From: Thiohalobacter sp.
GTDB lineage: Bacteria > Pseudomonadota > Gammaproteobacteria > DSM-19610
DNA: 6,570 bases
Assembly (NCBI GenBank): GCA_027010005.1
Contig: JALVCM010000508.1
Coordinates: forward strand, 1 to 6,570
Direction of reading: 5' to 3'
The first letter of the stretch is position 1. The number at the start of each line of letters is the position of its first letter. Both the position numbers and the translations under genes were made by a program. The notes below the pieces were generated by a model. That model was not told where the DNA came from. It searched no databases and saw only the letters and a program-made list of their open reading frames with translations. Shown piece by piece: positions 5,546 to 6,570 of this stretch.

Positions 5546-6382
5546 ATGAAAAAACTGCTCACCATCGCCACGACCCTCGGCCTGATGTTTTCAGGATCAT
5601 TTGCGGTTCAGGCTAGTCCACAGCAGGATCTAAAAGAATTCCGCAGCTACTTTGCCAAGCGGTTCCCCGACGTTCCCTTCCAGGAATTTGTCAACGGCGT
5701 TTATGCCATCGACAAGGCTTCCCGGGCACAGTGGGAGTCCATCGAGGAATTCCCGCCCTACGAACTCAGTATCGACAAGGGCAAAAAGCTGTTTGAAACC
5801 CCGTTCGCAAACGGCAAGACCTATGCAAGCTGTTTCCGCAACGGCGGCATTGGCATCAAGCAGGACTACCCCTACTTCGATACCAAGACCGGCAAGGTCG
5901 TCACACTGGAAGGCGCGATCAATGCCTGCCGCGTGAAAAACGGTGAAAAGCCGCTTGGCTGGAAAAAAGGCAAGATTGCCGACATCTCCGCCTACATGGC
6001 CTACACCTCGCGTGGCAACAAGGTTAACGTCAAAGTCCCGTCCGACCCTGCTGCCCTGGCGGCCTATGAACGTGGCAAGAACCACTTCTATGCCAAACGT
6101 GGACAGTTGAACATGTCCTGTGCTGACTGCCACCAGTGGAATGCCGGCAACCGCATTCGTGCAGACCTGCTGAGCCCGGCACTCGGTCACACGACCCACT
6201 TCCCGGTTTACCGTTCCAAGTGGGGCGCACTCGGTACCATTCATCGTCGTTACGGCGGTTGTAACAAGCAGGTTCGCTTCAAGCCCTTCAAGGCGCAAAG
6301 CGATGAGTACAAGGCGCTTGAATACTTCCATACCTACATGAGCAACGGTCTGGAAATGAACGGCCCGGGCGCTCGCAAGTAA
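5546..6382 (+). CDS. soxA: SoxA, monoheme-type catalytic cytochrome subunit of SoxAX
   Basis: This 278-residue periplasmic protein has a signal peptide of about 23 residues (VQA|S cleavage). It holds one canonical heme motif, CADCH (Cys192, Cys195, His196). The site equivalent to the N-terminal heme of diheme SoxA is degenerate: Cys96 stands in CFRNGG without a second Cys-His, and Cys128 in NACR is available to form the disulfide seen in monoheme SoxA proteins. The active-site signature RRYGGC gives Cys239, the expected cysteine-persulfide heme ligand, with Arg235 four residues before it. SoxA with SoxX catalyses formation of the SoxY-thiosulfonate. It is the last gene before a terminator and lies 52 nt after soxZ. 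Family identity is certain; monoheme status follows directly from the motif count. Confidence 0.97.
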   Translation: MKKLLTIATTLGLMFSGSFAVQASPQQDLKEFRSYFAKRFPDVPFQEFVNGVYAIDKASRAQWESIEEFPPYELSIDKGKKLFETPFANGKTYASCFRNGGIGIKQDYPYFDTKTGKVVTLEGAINACRVKNGEKPLGWKKGKIADISAYMAYTSRGNKVNVKVPSDPAALAAYERGKNHFYAKRGQLNMSCADCHQWNAGNRIRADLLSPALGHTTHFPVYRSKWGALGTIHRRYGGCNKQVRFKPFKAQSDEYKALEYFHTYMSNGLEMNGPGARK

Positions 6383-6400
6383 TCGCAAGCCAGCCTGTAA

Positions 6401-6426
6401 AGCCCGGTCTCTGACCGGGCTTTTTT
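6401..6426 (+). terminator. Intrinsic terminator after soxA
   Basis: AGCCCGGTC (6401-6409) and GACCGGGCT (6413-6421) form a perfect 9-bp stem with a TCT loop, running into six T residues (6421-6426). It lies 18 nt after the soxA stop and should end, or partly end, the soxXYZA transcript before soxB. Confidence 0.9.
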
Positions 6427-6448
6427 GTTTATGCCAATAGGAATAAAC
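6427..6448. repeat. Inverted repeat between the soxA terminator and soxB
   Basis: GTTTATGCC (6427-6435) and GGAATAAAC (6440-6448) pair at 8 of 9 positions around an AATA centre. It begins directly after the terminator T-run. It could be an operator for soxB or a weak secondary hairpin. I found no convincing -35/-10 pair between here and the soxB start. Confidence 0.45.
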
Positions 6449-6513
6449 TTACCCCGCTCGCGTCTTTTCAGACAACTTTTCCAACTGCCTGCACCAACCC
6501 GGGAAGACCAACT

Positions 6514-6570
6514 ATGAATATCAGTCGTCGTGAATTTCTCCAGATGCTCGCCGTTGCGAGCGCATCAGGT
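6514..6570 (+). CDS. soxB: SoxB, N-terminus only (runs off the window end)
   Basis: Only 19 codons are visible. They encode a twin-arginine signal, ISRREFLQMLAVASASG, closely like the start of SoxB proteins, which are Tat-exported. SoxB is the periplasmic dimanganese enzyme that hydrolyses the SoxY-bound sulfone to release sulfate, and it commonly follows soxA. GGGAAG (6501-6506) is a modest ribosome-binding site 7 nt before the ATG. No catalytic motif can be seen because the gene is cut off, so the call rests on the signal motif and its position after soxXYZA. Another Tat-exported protein is possible but less likely. Confidence 0.82.
   Translation, partial: MNISRREFLQMLAVASASG

Noticed and set aside
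5630..6388. Long open frame on the minus strand (252 codons) across soxA
   Set aside because: It lies wholly opposite soxA, whose heme and active-site motifs are intact. It shows no recognisable domain and is a by-product of the codon usage of soxA.
6425..6449. TTGTTT and TAAACT as a soxB promoter
   Set aside because: The spacer is only 13 bp and both boxes are poor matches.

Overview
The window looks like chromosomal DNA from a Gram-negative, sulfur-oxidizing proteobacterium, most likely a gammaproteobacterium. The reasons are moderately high GC, a periplasmic thiosulfate-oxidation (Sox) operon, a FadL-type outer-membrane channel, a BepA-type periplasmic chaperone/protease, and sigma70-like promoters with clear Shine-Dalgarno sites. 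No species can be named from the sequence alone. No mobile elements, tRNA/rRNA genes or CRISPR repeats were seen.

Layout. At 172-1536 (+) is a complete FadL/TodX-family outer-membrane channel. It converges on a tusA gene (1631-1861, -) across a strong hairpin that can terminate transcription in both directions. Next on the minus strand is a small single-domain rhodanese (2033-2386, -). Its promoter has a perfect TTGACA -35 box and an AT-rich 20-bp near-palindrome covering the -10 edge and predicted start. That arrangement suggests control by a repressor, possibly an ArsR-type sulfide/persulfide sensor. Divergent from it is bepA (2539-3987, +), an M48 metalloprotease with a C-terminal TPR region.

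The main system starts at a good sigma70-type promoter (4119-4147) with a roughly 117-nt leader. It runs soxX (4272-4652), soxY (4686-5159), soxZ (5182-5493) and soxA (5546-6382), all with short spacers and individual ribosome-binding sites. An intrinsic terminator follows soxA, then a second inverted repeat, and then the first 19 codons of a twin-arginine exported protein that is almost certainly soxB (6514 to beyond the window end).

How the genes work together. SoxAX, with c-type hemes in both subunits, oxidatively couples thiosulfate to the C-terminal cysteine of SoxY. SoxYZ carries the sulfur intermediate, and SoxB hydrolytically releases sulfate. The window gives no evidence about soxCD, because only the start of soxB is visible downstream. 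The rhodanese and TusA are cytoplasmic sulfur-transfer proteins that could handle persulfide sulfur, linking periplasmic thiosulfate oxidation to cytoplasmic sulfur trafficking. FadL and BepA are envelope proteins whose link to sulfur metabolism is only positional.
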